Source: Diprion similis
Taxonomy: Eukaryota > Arthropoda > Insecta > Hymenoptera > Diprionidae
Direction: 5' to 3'
Assembly: GCF_021155765.1 (NCBI RefSeq)
Contig: NC_060115.1
Span: 13,930,493 to 13,994,492, forward strand
Length of the DNA: 64,000 nt
This document shows positions 34,106 to 43,779 of the stretch, one piece after another. Numbering within the stretch: position 1 is the stretch's first letter; each line of letters begins with the position of its first letter. The position numbers and the translations under genes were made by a program. The notes beneath the pieces were generated by a model that saw only the letters and a list, made by a program, of their open reading frames with translations, did no database searches and had not been told where the DNA came from.

Positions 34106-34732
34106 GGATCACTGCAAAGGCAACAGCACCTGACGCGGGAGCTTCCCCAGCGCCACCATGAGGCGTGAAAAATTTGAAATTTTTTTTTTATGTATCTTTA
34201 ATAAACAACGAACAAAACAAAAAAAAATTTTGGAATATCTTTTTTTTTCCCACAAAAAAAAAATTCTTGAAAAACGGCAAAAAAACAGGGGGTCACAGTG
34301 GTGTTGTCCCTTAAGAAAACAACAACAGTATTAATAACAATCGTCACAACAATGAATGAAATTGTAATAGAGAAATTAATCAGTAAAATTTGGGACTGTA
34401 CAAGAATAACGTTAATTAGACCAATTGTGTTCAGTTACCTGCTTTACTTTTCCGAAGCATGGATTTGGAAAGGCTATTTTTCATTTTAATCGATTAGCGT
34501 TAGTAAAAATGAAGTTAAATCATCCTAAAGAAATCGAAAAATGAAAAAAAAATAAAAAAGAAATTTCATGAACGAAATTGAAACATAATCGTCACCGTAT
34601 ATGCAATGATTTCACGACCTTTCACAGTTTAAAATTGAAAACGGGATGGCCAGCCTGCGAGAAACAGACGAAAATCTTGGGTGGTGCCGAGTTGGTGGTG
34701 ACCGACTGCTAACTTTCAAGATAACGTCTCGG

Positions 34733-34818
34733 TATGTACTGCATCGATACCTCTCCGTAGCGCAGCACCTCTTCAAGCAACCCAAAGTGCAACCAATGTT
34801 GATAACATAGGTGAATAG
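34733..34818 (+). pseudogene. Unrecognised gene, exon C (right half), next to mariner copy 2
   Basis: Directly after the mariner end the sequence continues the exon left at 9318, in the frame ICTASIPLRSAAPLQ, and ends with TAG at 34816-34818. Its paralogue at 35282-35368 is nearly identical for 45 bp and then differs mostly at third positions. The two halves of this exon are thus separated by two rearranged mariner copies. Confidence 0.5.
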
Positions 34819-34910
34819 CGTTACAATTTATATTCATTGTACCCCATTTAGTTTATAATTCTTATACAAGTATTAATATACATTATTACTGTTGATTTTT
34901 GTCACAACAG

Positions 34911-35368
34911 TCAAAATTAGTGGAACTAGTACCCAAACCACTTCATCAGAAGTACGTAACATATGTCGTATCGACGATGTGGGGATTGAGGTAAAGAGTC
35001 GGCGTTACAATGTAATTATTATTTATTCAATGGATATAGAAAAATACAGGTGAATAGAGAATTGAAAATTAAACGATGATTAGAAAAGAGAACACGCGAC
35101 CGCTTCCCGATCTCGACTGACTCAGCGAGGCCTTTTCTCGCACGACTCGTCGCACACCTCTCGGCGAGTTCGGCAAGCTCTCGCTTACGTGTGATTTCGT
35201 CGATAAGAACGCGATAAGAATTTGTGACGACTTTGTTTCTTTCCTAGAAACACTACGCAGTTTTCGAGGATCCTACACATATGTACTGCATCGATACCTC
35301 TCCGTAGCGCAGCACCTCTTCAAGCAATCCAAAGTGCGACTGATGATGACGGTAACATACAATTATGA
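34911..35368 (+). pseudogene. Paralogous exon C, split by a small solo LTR
   Basis: The acceptor TCACAACAG at 34910 follows an intron-like stretch similar to that before exon C at 9371. The exon reads TSSEVRNICTASIPLRSAAPLQ across the junction if the LTR at 34964-35277 is ignored, ending at TGA 35366-35368. No upstream exon of this copy is visible nearby, so it may be a partial duplicate. Confidence 0.5.
34964..35277. mobile_element. Small solo LTR (314 bp), TSD CATA
   Basis: The sequence runs TGTCGTATC...GATCCTACA between two copies of CATA (34960-34963 and 35278-35281). TG...CA ends and a 4-bp duplication indicate a solo LTR. No related copy was seen in the window. Confidence 0.72.
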
Positions 35369-35695
35369 CTATTATTTTTGATCGTCATATATCCAACCCC
35401 AACCTTTGGTATTTTCCTAGGAGACTTCAGTCAAATTTTCATCCCCAATCAACCAAAAACAAAAAAATTATTTATCAAACTTTGAAAACTCTGATTGAAA
35501 ATTCCTTCCTGCAATTTTTGGTCCGTGGTGAGCGTATTTTAAAAGAATTTCAACTAGCTCGAGTGGAACCTAAGATGCACGTAATGTTTAGAAGAAATGT
35601 CTGAAAGTATTCATGATTTTGAAATTACTTTACAAATTCTACTCAAAATTGGACCAGATTATGGTTTTTTATTTCAGCGAAGTCTCCTTTTGATA
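35369..35695. other. Unassigned spacer
   Basis: AT-rich; an open frame to 35604 carries no recognised domain. A plausible acceptor (TTTATTTCAG at about 35686) precedes the MITE and could belong to the gene at 36099-36835. Confidence 0.35.
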
Positions 35696-36036
35696 ATGGT
35701 ACGTTCCCACAGCGCGCGGCGCGGCACGCGGCGCCGTTCTACCAACAGTCAATAACTGCGCTGCTTTTCCAATGCGTCACTTCCGCCGCGCGTCAACAAT
35801 GGACCGGTTTCAATTTCCAGCGCCAACGCAAACCCCGCGTTTATGTGAATGCGTGTTAATTTGTTTTTCATAAAATGCATTGAAGTAAATGTGGTTTGAA
35901 AATTGAAAGCGAGCACAGCGCATGCGCTTAGCTCTGACGCGACGTGCTCTGTCCGACACCCCGAAATTCATAGATTCGTGACGCTGCGTTAAAAGACACG
36001 CTGCATGCCGCGCCGCGCCCTGTGGGAATGTGCCAT
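35696..36036. mobile_element. GC-rich MITE with inverted ends
   Basis: About 35-bp imperfect inverted ends: ATGGTACGTTCCCACAG with GCGCGGCGCGGC at the left, and GCGCCCTGTGGGAATGTGCCAT at the right as its near reverse complement. There is no coding frame. The target duplication is unclear and superfamily assignment is left open. Confidence 0.65.
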
Positions 36037-36098
36037 GAATCACATTACAATATCACCATAAAGATTTATAATTCATTCATTTCTTTGAATACGTATAG

Positions 36099-36355
36099 GC
36101 ATATACAATTGGTCAAAGGCGCAAAGTTGTCTCTTGATTGACTTGTACAGAGCCAATGAAGCGTTGTTTAGAGACAACAATGTGTCTCAAAAACAAGCTT
36201 GGCAACAGATATCAGTGCTGATGGCAAAGAAAGGGCATATCATACCAGCTCGTAAATGTGACTCCAAGTTCCAGTCTCTAAAGAGAACTTACAAGAACGT
36301 ACGAGACCACAACAACAAGTCTGGGAACTCCAAGAGACCCTGGGATTATTTTGAG
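36099..36355 (+). CDS. Myb/SANT-like (trihelix) DNA-binding protein, exon with the domain
   Basis: It starts after the acceptor CGTATAG (ends 36098) and ends at the donor GAG|GTAAGA, phase 0. It encodes the three-helix domain: NWSKAQSCLLIDLYR (helix 1), then KQAWQQISVLM (helix 2), then CDSKFQSLKRTYKNVRD with WDYFE after it (helix 3). This is the Myb/SANT-like domain found in insect regulators and in partners of Harbinger transposases. An upstream exon is required because the phase at the start is not 0. The MITE at 35696-36036 may lie in that intron. Confidence 0.72.
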
Positions 36356-36415
36356 GTAAGATGCAATTATTCTCATCTTTGATATTGTTTTTATTCCCAT
36401 GTTTAACAATTACAG

Positions 36416-36521
36416 GCTATGGATAATATTTTTCGAAAAAAACCATGGGTAGAACCGATTTCAACCGCCGGATCGGATGATGTTTATTGCGATGATCCCA
36501 AAGATCCAACTGTGACGCCAA
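36416..36521 (+). CDS. Myb/SANT-like protein, middle exon
   Basis: It follows the acceptor ATTACAG and reads in phase with the preceding exon. It encodes an acidic linker including SDDVYCDDPKD and ends at AGTAAGC (donor at 36522). Introns on both sides are short (60 and 159 bp), as in other compact insect genes. Confidence 0.65.
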
Positions 36522-36680
36522 GTAAGCCATTAGCCAAGAGGTGTTTTCCTACTCTTCTGGCGATCTAGAATAAATCAAGTGGAATTTGCTGATTCATCTA
36601 ACAGATTTTTCAAAAGGATGCCAAATAATTTAATTGTTTTCTATCTGCACATATGCATCAATTCTATGAATTTTTGTTTT

Positions 36681-36835
36681 CAGAGACAGCAACGTCCAAA
36701 CAGGCGGATTACATGAAGGACTTATTAGCCCATAAAAAGGAACGAGCCTTAATACGGGATGCTCAACACACCGAAAAGCTCAATGCTTTGGCAGATCTAC
36801 GCAATCTCATGCGCCAGCACCTAAGCAGCACATAG
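36681..36835 (+). CDS. Myb/SANT-like protein, last exon
   Basis: It follows the acceptor TTTTCAG (36680), in phase. It encodes a charged helix (YMKDLLAHKKERALIRD...LADLRNLMRQ) that could form a coiled coil for dimerisation, and ends with TAG at 36833-36835. The three exons together give about 170 residues without a stop, so the gene may be functional. It is either a host regulator or the accessory protein of a Harbinger element whose transposase is not in the window. Confidence 0.65.
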
Positions 36836-36994
36836 GCTAGTTTCACCATTTTTTTAAATTCATGGATATATTACCTAAATGAAACCGATATTTCGAGTGA
36901 TGGAATGACTAGCTGAGTCGAACAAAGGAGTAAGAAGTTATTTGTTGGCAGTGAAACTAAGCACAATTTATAGTCATTTTCAGTTCATAAAATG

Positions 36995-37600
36995 TGTGAC
37001 GGGGGGGGGGGGGGGGGGGGGGGGGCTCGCACTTAATTTTTGGGGAGAGCAGAGGGAGACGAGAGACGCGGCAGAGTAAGTTCACGCCGAAGTTATGAAT
37101 TGCGAAAGTCGGATGTATATTTGGGGTTGTAGTGTCGTCGTACCTTACTCACTAAATAACAATGGGGTGGGTCCCGCGTGGCGGCTGGTCACGCCCCAGC
37201 CGAGTAGCGTTTTCTTAAACCTAATTCCTTAAAACTAATGAGTGAATACAAATGATCGTGTGAGTGAGAGGAGGTGTGTGTGTGTGGGTAGGTGTGGGTG
37301 TAGGGGGTGTGAGAGAGTGTGGGGAGCTGGTGAGGATGCAGTGGTGCGATGTGGTGACTAGCGGAGGAGATGTGTGGCGTGGTGGTTGCACGAGGCAGTA
37401 AATGTGAAGCAGCTGACCTTTTCCGTCGAGAGTGCTTGGGGTTCGCGTGAGCTTCCGTCTTTGCCTAAGGTTGTCACAAGAGAGACTTCTCTGGCCGGCC
37501 TGGCGCGTCTTCGGGTGCGCCCGGGCCGGTTCGGCATTGTTCGGCCCCACTCCGCGGGTTTGGGGCTTATTGTGACGTGCACGCGGGGTGCAACGTCACA
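36995..37600 (-). repeat. 3' LTR of the gypsy-type element
   Basis: Read on minus it starts TGTGACGTTGC (37600) directly after a polypurine tract and ends CCCGTCACA (36995). Starts and ends form the inverted pair TGTGACG/CGTCACA. Length is 606 bp. It includes a G run of about 25 on the plus strand (37001-37025), whose length may be an assembly artefact. Confidence 0.7.
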
Positions 37601-37614
37601 ACTTCCCCCTCCCC
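37601..37614 (-). other. Polypurine tract of the gypsy-type element
   Basis: GGGGAGGGGGAAGT on the minus strand lies immediately before the LTR start. This is where plus-strand DNA synthesis is primed in LTR retrotransposons. Confidence 0.7.
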
Positions 37615-37730
37615 ACACGGGGCGAGGCCTATAGGGTGAGCGGGAAGGGTGGTGTGGTCGTGTGGGTGTTTTTTTGGTTTTGGTTTTCGTGTTGGGTTTC
37701 GATGTTAGTGCGTGTCTGTTGCTTCTCCTT

Positions 37731-37866
37731 GTGCCTTTTTGTGTGTTTGTTCTGGATGTCGTTGTTGGTTGAATGTCTGTTGTTTCTCCACGTGCCTTTT
37801 TGTGTGTTTGTTCTGGATGTCGTTGTTGGTTGAATGTTTGTTGTTTCTCCTCGTGCCTTTTTGGGT
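37731..37866 (-). repeat. 61-bp tandem repeat in gypsy 3' region
   Basis: Units beginning GTGCCTTTTT start at 37731, 37792 and 37853, nearly identical. They lie in the part of the gypsy element separated from the rest by copia. Confidence 0.85.
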
Positions 37867-38515
37867 GTCGTTCCGTTTGTCTGTCGCTCTGCCAATCTGT
37901 TGGAGGGGTCAAGGGATGATGAGTAGTGTGTTACTTGGTGTGTTTGTGTGTGTGTTTGATGTGTGTCTGTGTTCTTATTCTAGTTAGTTTTATTCTATAC
38001 CTATTATTCTTTCTCTTAATTCTACTGTTTGCCTTAAATCTACTTGGTGTTTTCTTAAATCTAATTTGTCCTGTCTTAATCCTAATTTGTGTCGTGCTAG
38101 ATCTACTAATACTTGTTTTTCTATTCTTAGTGCTCTTGTTCTATTTTTACTTTGTACTTTCGATTTCTGTCTTATCACATTTTTGTTACTTTTTGTTTTG
38201 CTGTGTGTTTTCTGTTTACTTATTGTTACGTAAATGTGTACTTAAATTTTCCTGTTGTTTCCCCGGTTTGTGGCGTCGTTCTCCGCGTTTTTTGGGTTGT
38301 GTCTACGTGTTTTCTTCGTCTGTGTTTCTTCTCTGTGTTGACCTGTTGTGTTGCGCTGCACCCGGTGTGTGGTCTGTTGCGTTTAGTGGCTGGCTTGTGT
38401 TCTCTTTTTCTCACCCCGTCTGTCGTCTCGTCTACGGTCTGTCTTTTGGTCTGTCTACGTACTGTTCTTAACAAAAGCAAAAAAAAAGGGGCGGTCCTTG
38501 TGTTGTGTGTATGGC

Positions 38516-38549
<34 letters not shown>

Positions 38550-38692
38550 TGCGGCTCTATGTGTGTTATTTCAATTTTTGTCTTATCTTTATCCGCGTTT
38601 CCGGTCCTGTTTCTTTTTTTGTAATTGTATCTTTTTCATCTGTCTTTTTCGTTTTGGTGTGTTTGGTCGTTTTGTCGCGTTGTCTGTGTGTA

Positions 38693-39042
38693 TGTTGGCT
38701 TGGTTCGAGCAGAGTCCGACTATACCGGTACTTCTGCACTCGAGCTACTGGCAAACGACGCGAGAGGCGTCGTTTCAAAGAAAAGAACGAGAAGGCTTTC
38801 GTGCTCTCTCGCCAGTTCACCTCCAGCTCTGTGAAGGAGCAGTTACACAGCCAAAGCTATTCAAAGTCTAATCTGTTAACTATTTTTTGCAAAGAACATT
38901 CTAATAAAGTTTATCATTGTAATTATCATCATAATTCCTGTGAAAGAAATATTATTGAACCCTTTCTACCAATCATCCAATTGTCCCTTCTCTTTGAACT
39001 CGTTGAGCTTTTCTTTTCTAATCAAAGAAAGAAATTTCAATA
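38693..39042 (+). repeat. Copia left LTR
   Basis: 350 bp from TGTTGGCTTGG to TTTCAATA. It contains an ATAAA-type signal in AATAAAG near 38905 and matches the right LTR at 349 of 350 positions. Confidence 0.95.
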
Positions 39043-39056
39043 GGTTATGGGCCCAG
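39043..39056 (+). other. Primer-binding site matching the tRNA-iMet anticodon arm
   Basis: GGTTATGGGCCCAG is complementary to the anticodon stem-loop of initiator methionine tRNA. Drosophila copia is known to prime from a cleaved half of this tRNA rather than from its 3' end. Here the site starts directly after the LTR. Confidence 0.8.
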
Positions 39057-39152
39057 TCACGTTGACTGCGAGAAGGGATCTAGATTGGTAGAAAAGTGGT
39101 TCTCGGGAGTGTCGCGAAAAGTGCGGTTTCGTTACGCAGGAAGCGTAAAGAC

Positions 39153-39155
39153 GCG

Positions 39156-39189
<34 letters not shown>
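39153..39189 (+). repeat. Poly(A) run in copia leader
   Basis: A run of about 30 A between the primer site and the gag start. The length is uncertain. Confidence 0.6.
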
Positions 39190-39190
<1 letters not shown>

Positions 39191-39323
39191 GCGGCGTGGA
39201 GAAAACCACGTGTGGTGAAACCGACGGCAGCCTTTTGTGGCGGTCGTGAGAGAACTACGATAACGTGTGAAACGTGCCGTGTGTGAGAATTCGTGCGCAG
39301 CAAGCGAGCAAAGCGAATCCACA

Positions 39324-42300
39324 ATGTCTGAGGCAATCACAACGAAGAATGTCTCAAAATTCGACGGCCAAGATTATCAAGGCTGGAAATTTCAGATGCG
39401 GGCGTTATTTTTGGCGCATCGTATCTGGGGAATCGTGAACGGTACAAAACCGAGGCCGGGCGGAGCAACACCAGAGGCTGAGGCATGGGACGTCGAGAAT
39501 GCGCGTGCCATGTTCCTCCTATCGTCAACGCTCGAGTCAGACCAGATGCGGCCATTGTTAATTTGCGAAACCGCATGCGAAATGTGGAAGAAGTTGGCGG
39601 CGATTCACGAACAACGTTCGGCGTCAAACAAATTAATGCTCTCGACAAGGTTGTACGAGCACCGAATGGAAGCGAACGACTCGATAACTCAGCACGTCGC
39701 TAAAGTAACAAACATGGCGGCGCAGCTGATAGACGTAGGAGAGATAGTCTCGGACACGACGATCATGGCAAAGATTTTAGGAAGTCTTACGCCAAAATAT
39801 TCGAACTTTATGACCGCGTGGGACAATATGCCGCCAGACATGCAAACATTGGAGAATCTGGAGGAACGGCTGCGTCGCGAAGAGTCGCGTCTGTCAGCAA
39901 ACGACGAAAGTGAAAGTGCGTTTGTAGCGGTAAAAAATTCGAAGGAAAAAGACAAGAACAAAAGCAAAGCGAGCTCTAAGGACACGAAAAATAAGAAAAA
40001 GAGTGCGAAGCCCAAAGTGCGGTGTTTCAAGTGTCAAGAACTTGGCCATTACGCGTCAAGCTGCAAAAAGAAAGGCAGTGACGGTGGCGGGAACAATTCG
40101 AGTGATTGTGCTTTTGTTGTCGAGAACGCGAGTGCCGAAAAAAGGAAAAATATCGGTAAAAGTGAAGTGTTCAATATTCCGTCCGAGGTAGTGAGAAAAA
40201 TACTCGCTGCCGATAAAAGCGATAGTTGGTTGACCGACAGCGGAGCGTCGCGTCACATCGCTTACCGACGGGACTGGCTAAGTGACTATCGCGAGTTACC
40301 CGTGGGTAACACGGTGTCTCTCGGAGACAGTAAAGAGTGTCGTGTCGCGGGAGTCGGTACAGTAGAGATCGAAAAGTTCGTAGATAGCGGATGGGTTTCG
40401 TCTCGTATCGAAAACGTATTATACGTCCCGGATATGACGAAAAATTTATTTTCGGTCGGTGTCTGTGCGGAAAAAGGCCTCGAAGTGCTTTTTCGGGGAA
40501 ACGGCGTGCGTATTGACAATAACGGGTTCGCGGTTGGTTTCGGTGTGAAACTCGAGAATAAAATCTATCGAATGATTTTTAAAACCAAAAGTGCGAAGTG
40601 CGGCAGTGAAGCAAACGTTGTGAAAAAGAGTTTTCGAGTTTGGCACGAAAGACTTGGACATGTGAACGGACAAACGGTGCGAAGCCTAGTCAAGGAAAAT
40701 CTAGTTAAAGGCGTCGAGTTTTCGGAAAACTCAGAAAGTTTTTGTGGTTCGTGTCAGGAAGGAAAATCGCATAGAAAAGTGTTTAAGAAAACGCGAGTTC
40801 GCGCAAAGACAGTTCCGGGAGAAGTGATCCACACGGATGTGTGCGGACCGATGTCCGAAGCGTCTCTCGGCGGTGCGCGATTTCTATTGACTTTTAAAGA
40901 CGATGCGACGAGTTTTCGCCACATATACTTCCTGAGACACAAAAGTGACGTGTTAGAGAAGTTCAAAAAATTCGACAAACTTATCGAAAACAAATTTGGC
41001 AGGCCGATGCGGGTTCTTCGGTCGGACAACGGAACGGAGTTTAAAAACCGGGCATTTGAGAGCTACACGGATTCACGAGGGATCCAACGAGAGTTCACAG
41101 CCCCGTACACGCCACAGCAAAACGGTAAATCGGAAAGAGACAACAGGACGTTGATCGAAAGTGCGCGGACCATGTTACTCGCGAAGAATCTCCCCAAGTG
41201 TCTTTGGGCGGAAGCGTGCAGTACAGCCGTGTACTTGATGAACCGGGCTGGAGCGTCGAGCGTACAGAAAGAAAAAACTCCGCACGAGGAATGGATCGGT
41301 GTGAAACCGGACCTGACGCATCTGAGAATTTTCGGCTCAGAAGCGTATGTCAACGTACCGAAGCAGTTATTGAAGAAATTGGATGCGCGCGCGAAGAAAA
41401 TGATTCTCGTCGGTTACGAGAGTAATTCCTCGAATTACAGACTTTATGACCCAAAAAATAAAAAGGTGACAGTGTCGCGGGACGTGACATTTCACGAGGT
41501 CGTCGGACCGTCGGTTCTTTCCGAGAAAGGCGAATCGAGCGAACTGATTTTGCCGAAACACGAAGCGAACGAAGAAATCGTTCAAGCTCCGGCGGAAGAA
41601 GACGAAGATGACAACGAAGTATTCGAGTTAGCGGAGGAGCCGGAACAGCGGGAAGCAGCCGAAGGTGAAACGCGACAGTTAAGAGATCGGAATCTCATCC
41701 GAAGACCGGCAAGGTTCGAAACAAACGTCGCGGAGTGTGTGATACCAGGAACTTACGGCGAGGCCCTTCGAAGCAGAGAGTCGGAAAAATGGCGGGAAGC
41801 TGTTGACTCAGAACTCGAATCACATAAGGAAAACGGGACCTGGTCGCTGGTGGAAAGGCGACCACGGATGAAAACGATCGACTCGAGATGGGTTTTCAGA
41901 GTGTTAAAAGATGAAAAAGGTGAAATTCGTCGGTTCAAGGCTCGTCTCGTGGCAAGAGGTTTCATGCAGAGAGAAGGCGTAGATTTTACGGAGACGTTCG
42001 CTCCGGTCGTGCGATACGACTCACTGCGGGTTCTTTTGGCTGTCGTTGCAGCAAAAGATTTGGAGCTCTCACAGTTTGACGTGCAAACTGCATTCTTATA
42101 CGGAAAACTCGACGAAGAAATTTTTATGGAATTGCCCGAAGGATATCCGGTAGACGAGGAAACTCGAGAGAACAAGGTGTGCCTCCTCGAAAAGTCGTTG
42201 TATGGATTAAAACAATCCCCTCGTTGCTGAAATCGGGAATTCAGCTCGTTTCTTCGAAAATTCAAATTCAAAGAAACAAGCGCGGACAAATGCATTTTTG

Positions 42301-43291
42301 TCGGTCGAGTGGGAGAGAGCATCGTGTACCTGGCCCTGTTCGTCGATGACGGCCTGGTAGCAGCGGAAAATAAAGGAGCGATCGACGTCGTTCTCAAGCA
42401 TCTCAAGGAAGCGTTCAAGATAACGATTGGGGACGCAAGTCTATTCGTGGGAATGCAGATCGAACGAGAGAGGGCAACGAGAACGGTCTTCGTACATCAG
42501 AGCCTGTACGCAAGGAAAATACTCGAGAGATTCGAGATGGTCGACGCGAAGTCGACAAGCGTACCGTGTGAAGCAGGATCGAAACTATTACCGTTATCCG
42601 AGGGAGAAGAGGGCAAAGATGTCCCATATCGAGAGGCCGTGGGGTCTCTAATGTTCTTGTCGATTGTGTCGCGCCCAGACATATCTTTCGCGGTGAATTT
42701 AGTGAGAAATTCCTGAATCGACACAGCAAAGAACATTGGCGCGCAGTGAAGCGCATTATTTCGTACGTCGCCGGGACGGCGGACTACGGAATAAAATATC
42801 GAGGCGAGGGCGGCGAATTAAGTCTGAGAGGATATTCGGATGCCGACTTCGCAGGAGATGTAGAAACGAGAAGATCTACAACCGGGTACGTGTTCGAGCT
42901 GGCTGGTGGCCCCGTGACGTGGGCAAGTCAACGACAGAAGCTCGTCACGCTCAGTACAACTGAAGCAGAGTACGTGGCAGCGTCGATAACATCGAGGGAA
43001 GCGGTGTGGCTGAGAAGGCTGTTGTCCGACATCGAGCAGCCTTGTAAAGAGGCCACGGTCATCCACGTGGACAACCAAAGTTCCATTCGACTAGCACGGA
43101 ACCCAGAGTTTCATAAAAGGACGAAACATATCGACGTGAGGTTCCATTTCGTGCGAGAGAAAGTTCAAGATGGCGAACTTAACGTCGAATATCTTCGGAC
43201 CGAAGAACAGAAGGCCGACATCCTTACAAAGGCGCTTACCAAAAATCGCTTTTGTAAACTGAGAGACGACATCGGGGTTAAGGAACTCTGA
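39324..43291 (+). pseudogene. Copia gag-pol polyprotein with one stop and one frameshift
   Basis: The likely start is ATG 39324 (context ACAATGTC). Order: gag (KFDGQDYQGWKFQMRALF), CCHC knuckle CFKCQELGHYASSC (about 40024), protease WLTDSGASRH (about 40215), integrase HERLGH plus C-x2-C, then HTDVCGP, RSDNGTEF and the E of NGKSERDNRT. RT has DSRWVFRVL, QFDVQTAFLYG and FVDDGLV, and RNase H has YSDADFAGD and TEAEYVA. A TGA (42228-42230), probably from a TGG codon, interrupts RT. A one-base indel near 42700 shifts the frame before RNase H. All domains are otherwise well preserved. Confidence 0.93.
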
Positions 43292-43311
43292 CTCTACTCA
43301 AACGGCGGAAG

Positions 43312-43661
43312 TGTTGGCTTGGTTCGAGCAGAGTCCGACTATACCGGTACTTCTGCACTCGAGCTACTGGCAAACGACGCGAGAGGCGTCGTTTCAAAGA
43401 AAAGAACGAGAAGGCTTTCGTGCTCTCTCGCCAGTTCACCTCCAGCTCTGTGAAGAAGCAGTTACACAGCCAAAGCTATTCAAAGTCTAATCTGTTAACT
43501 ATTTTTTGCAAAGAACATTCTAATAAAGTTTATCATTGTAATTATCATCATAATTCCTGTGAAAGAAATATTATTGAACCCTTTCTACCAATCATCCAAT
43601 TGTCCCTTCTCTTTGAACTCGTTGAGCTTTTCTTTTCTAATCAAAGAAAGAAATTTCAATA
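43312..43661 (+). repeat. Copia right LTR
   Basis: 350 bp, differing from the left LTR at one position near 43458. It is followed by the duplicated GTGTA. Confidence 0.95.
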
Positions 43662-43779
43662 GTGTATCCTGACTTCTATTACTGTGCCTGTATCGGAATC
43701 GGTGTTTGTCGTGTCCGTTTCTGTGTCTGTGGTGGTAGGGTGGGCGGGGTCGTATGCGTTTAGGGTTTGTATTGTGCGT

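Larger units (their letters stand above)
31551..34310 (+). mobile_element. Kolobok-like DNA transposon, TTAA target
   Basis: Exact 19-bp inverted ends: GGGACAACACCACTGTGAC at 31551-31569 and its reverse complement at 34292-34310. TTAA lies at 31546-31549 (one base from the end) and 34311-34314. The empty site is visible in mariner copy 1 near 6780. TTAA targets and the transposase type fit the Kolobok superfamily. A second inverted pair (33795-33812 with 34088-34105) lies near the right end. Confidence 0.82.
24177..34732 (+). mobile_element. Mariner/Tc1-type transposon, copy 2: truncated and twice interrupted
   Basis: Same family as 6369-9317, but on plus. Its 5' end is lost (homology starts near 24177). 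Its 3' inverted repeat (about 34686-34732, ending CTCGG|TA) is present. A LINE sits in its intron (24807-30168) and a Kolobok-like element in its 3' region (31551-34310). The remaining pieces align collinearly with copy 1. Confidence 0.85.
38693..43661 (+). mobile_element. Copia-type LTR retrotransposon, young insertion, TSD GTGTA
   Basis: Two 350-bp LTRs (38693-39042 and 43312-43661) differ by one base by eye. GTGTA is duplicated at 38688-38692 and 43662-43666. A primer site for a tRNA-iMet half molecule follows the left LTR. A single gag-pol gene is present with two lesions. It inserted into the 3' region of the gypsy-type element. Confidence 0.95.

Noticed and set aside
38515..38552. (GT)n run as a regulatory Z-DNA element
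   Set aside because: It is part of the GT-rich antisense strand of the gypsy element; nothing supports a specific role.
37574..38871. Open frames rich in Val, Cys, Leu and Phe on the plus strand (and similar at 44002-44977 and 47586-48071)
   Set aside because: They are antisense to the A/C-rich gypsy element; the GT-rich strand lacks stop codons. No start context or domain supports them.
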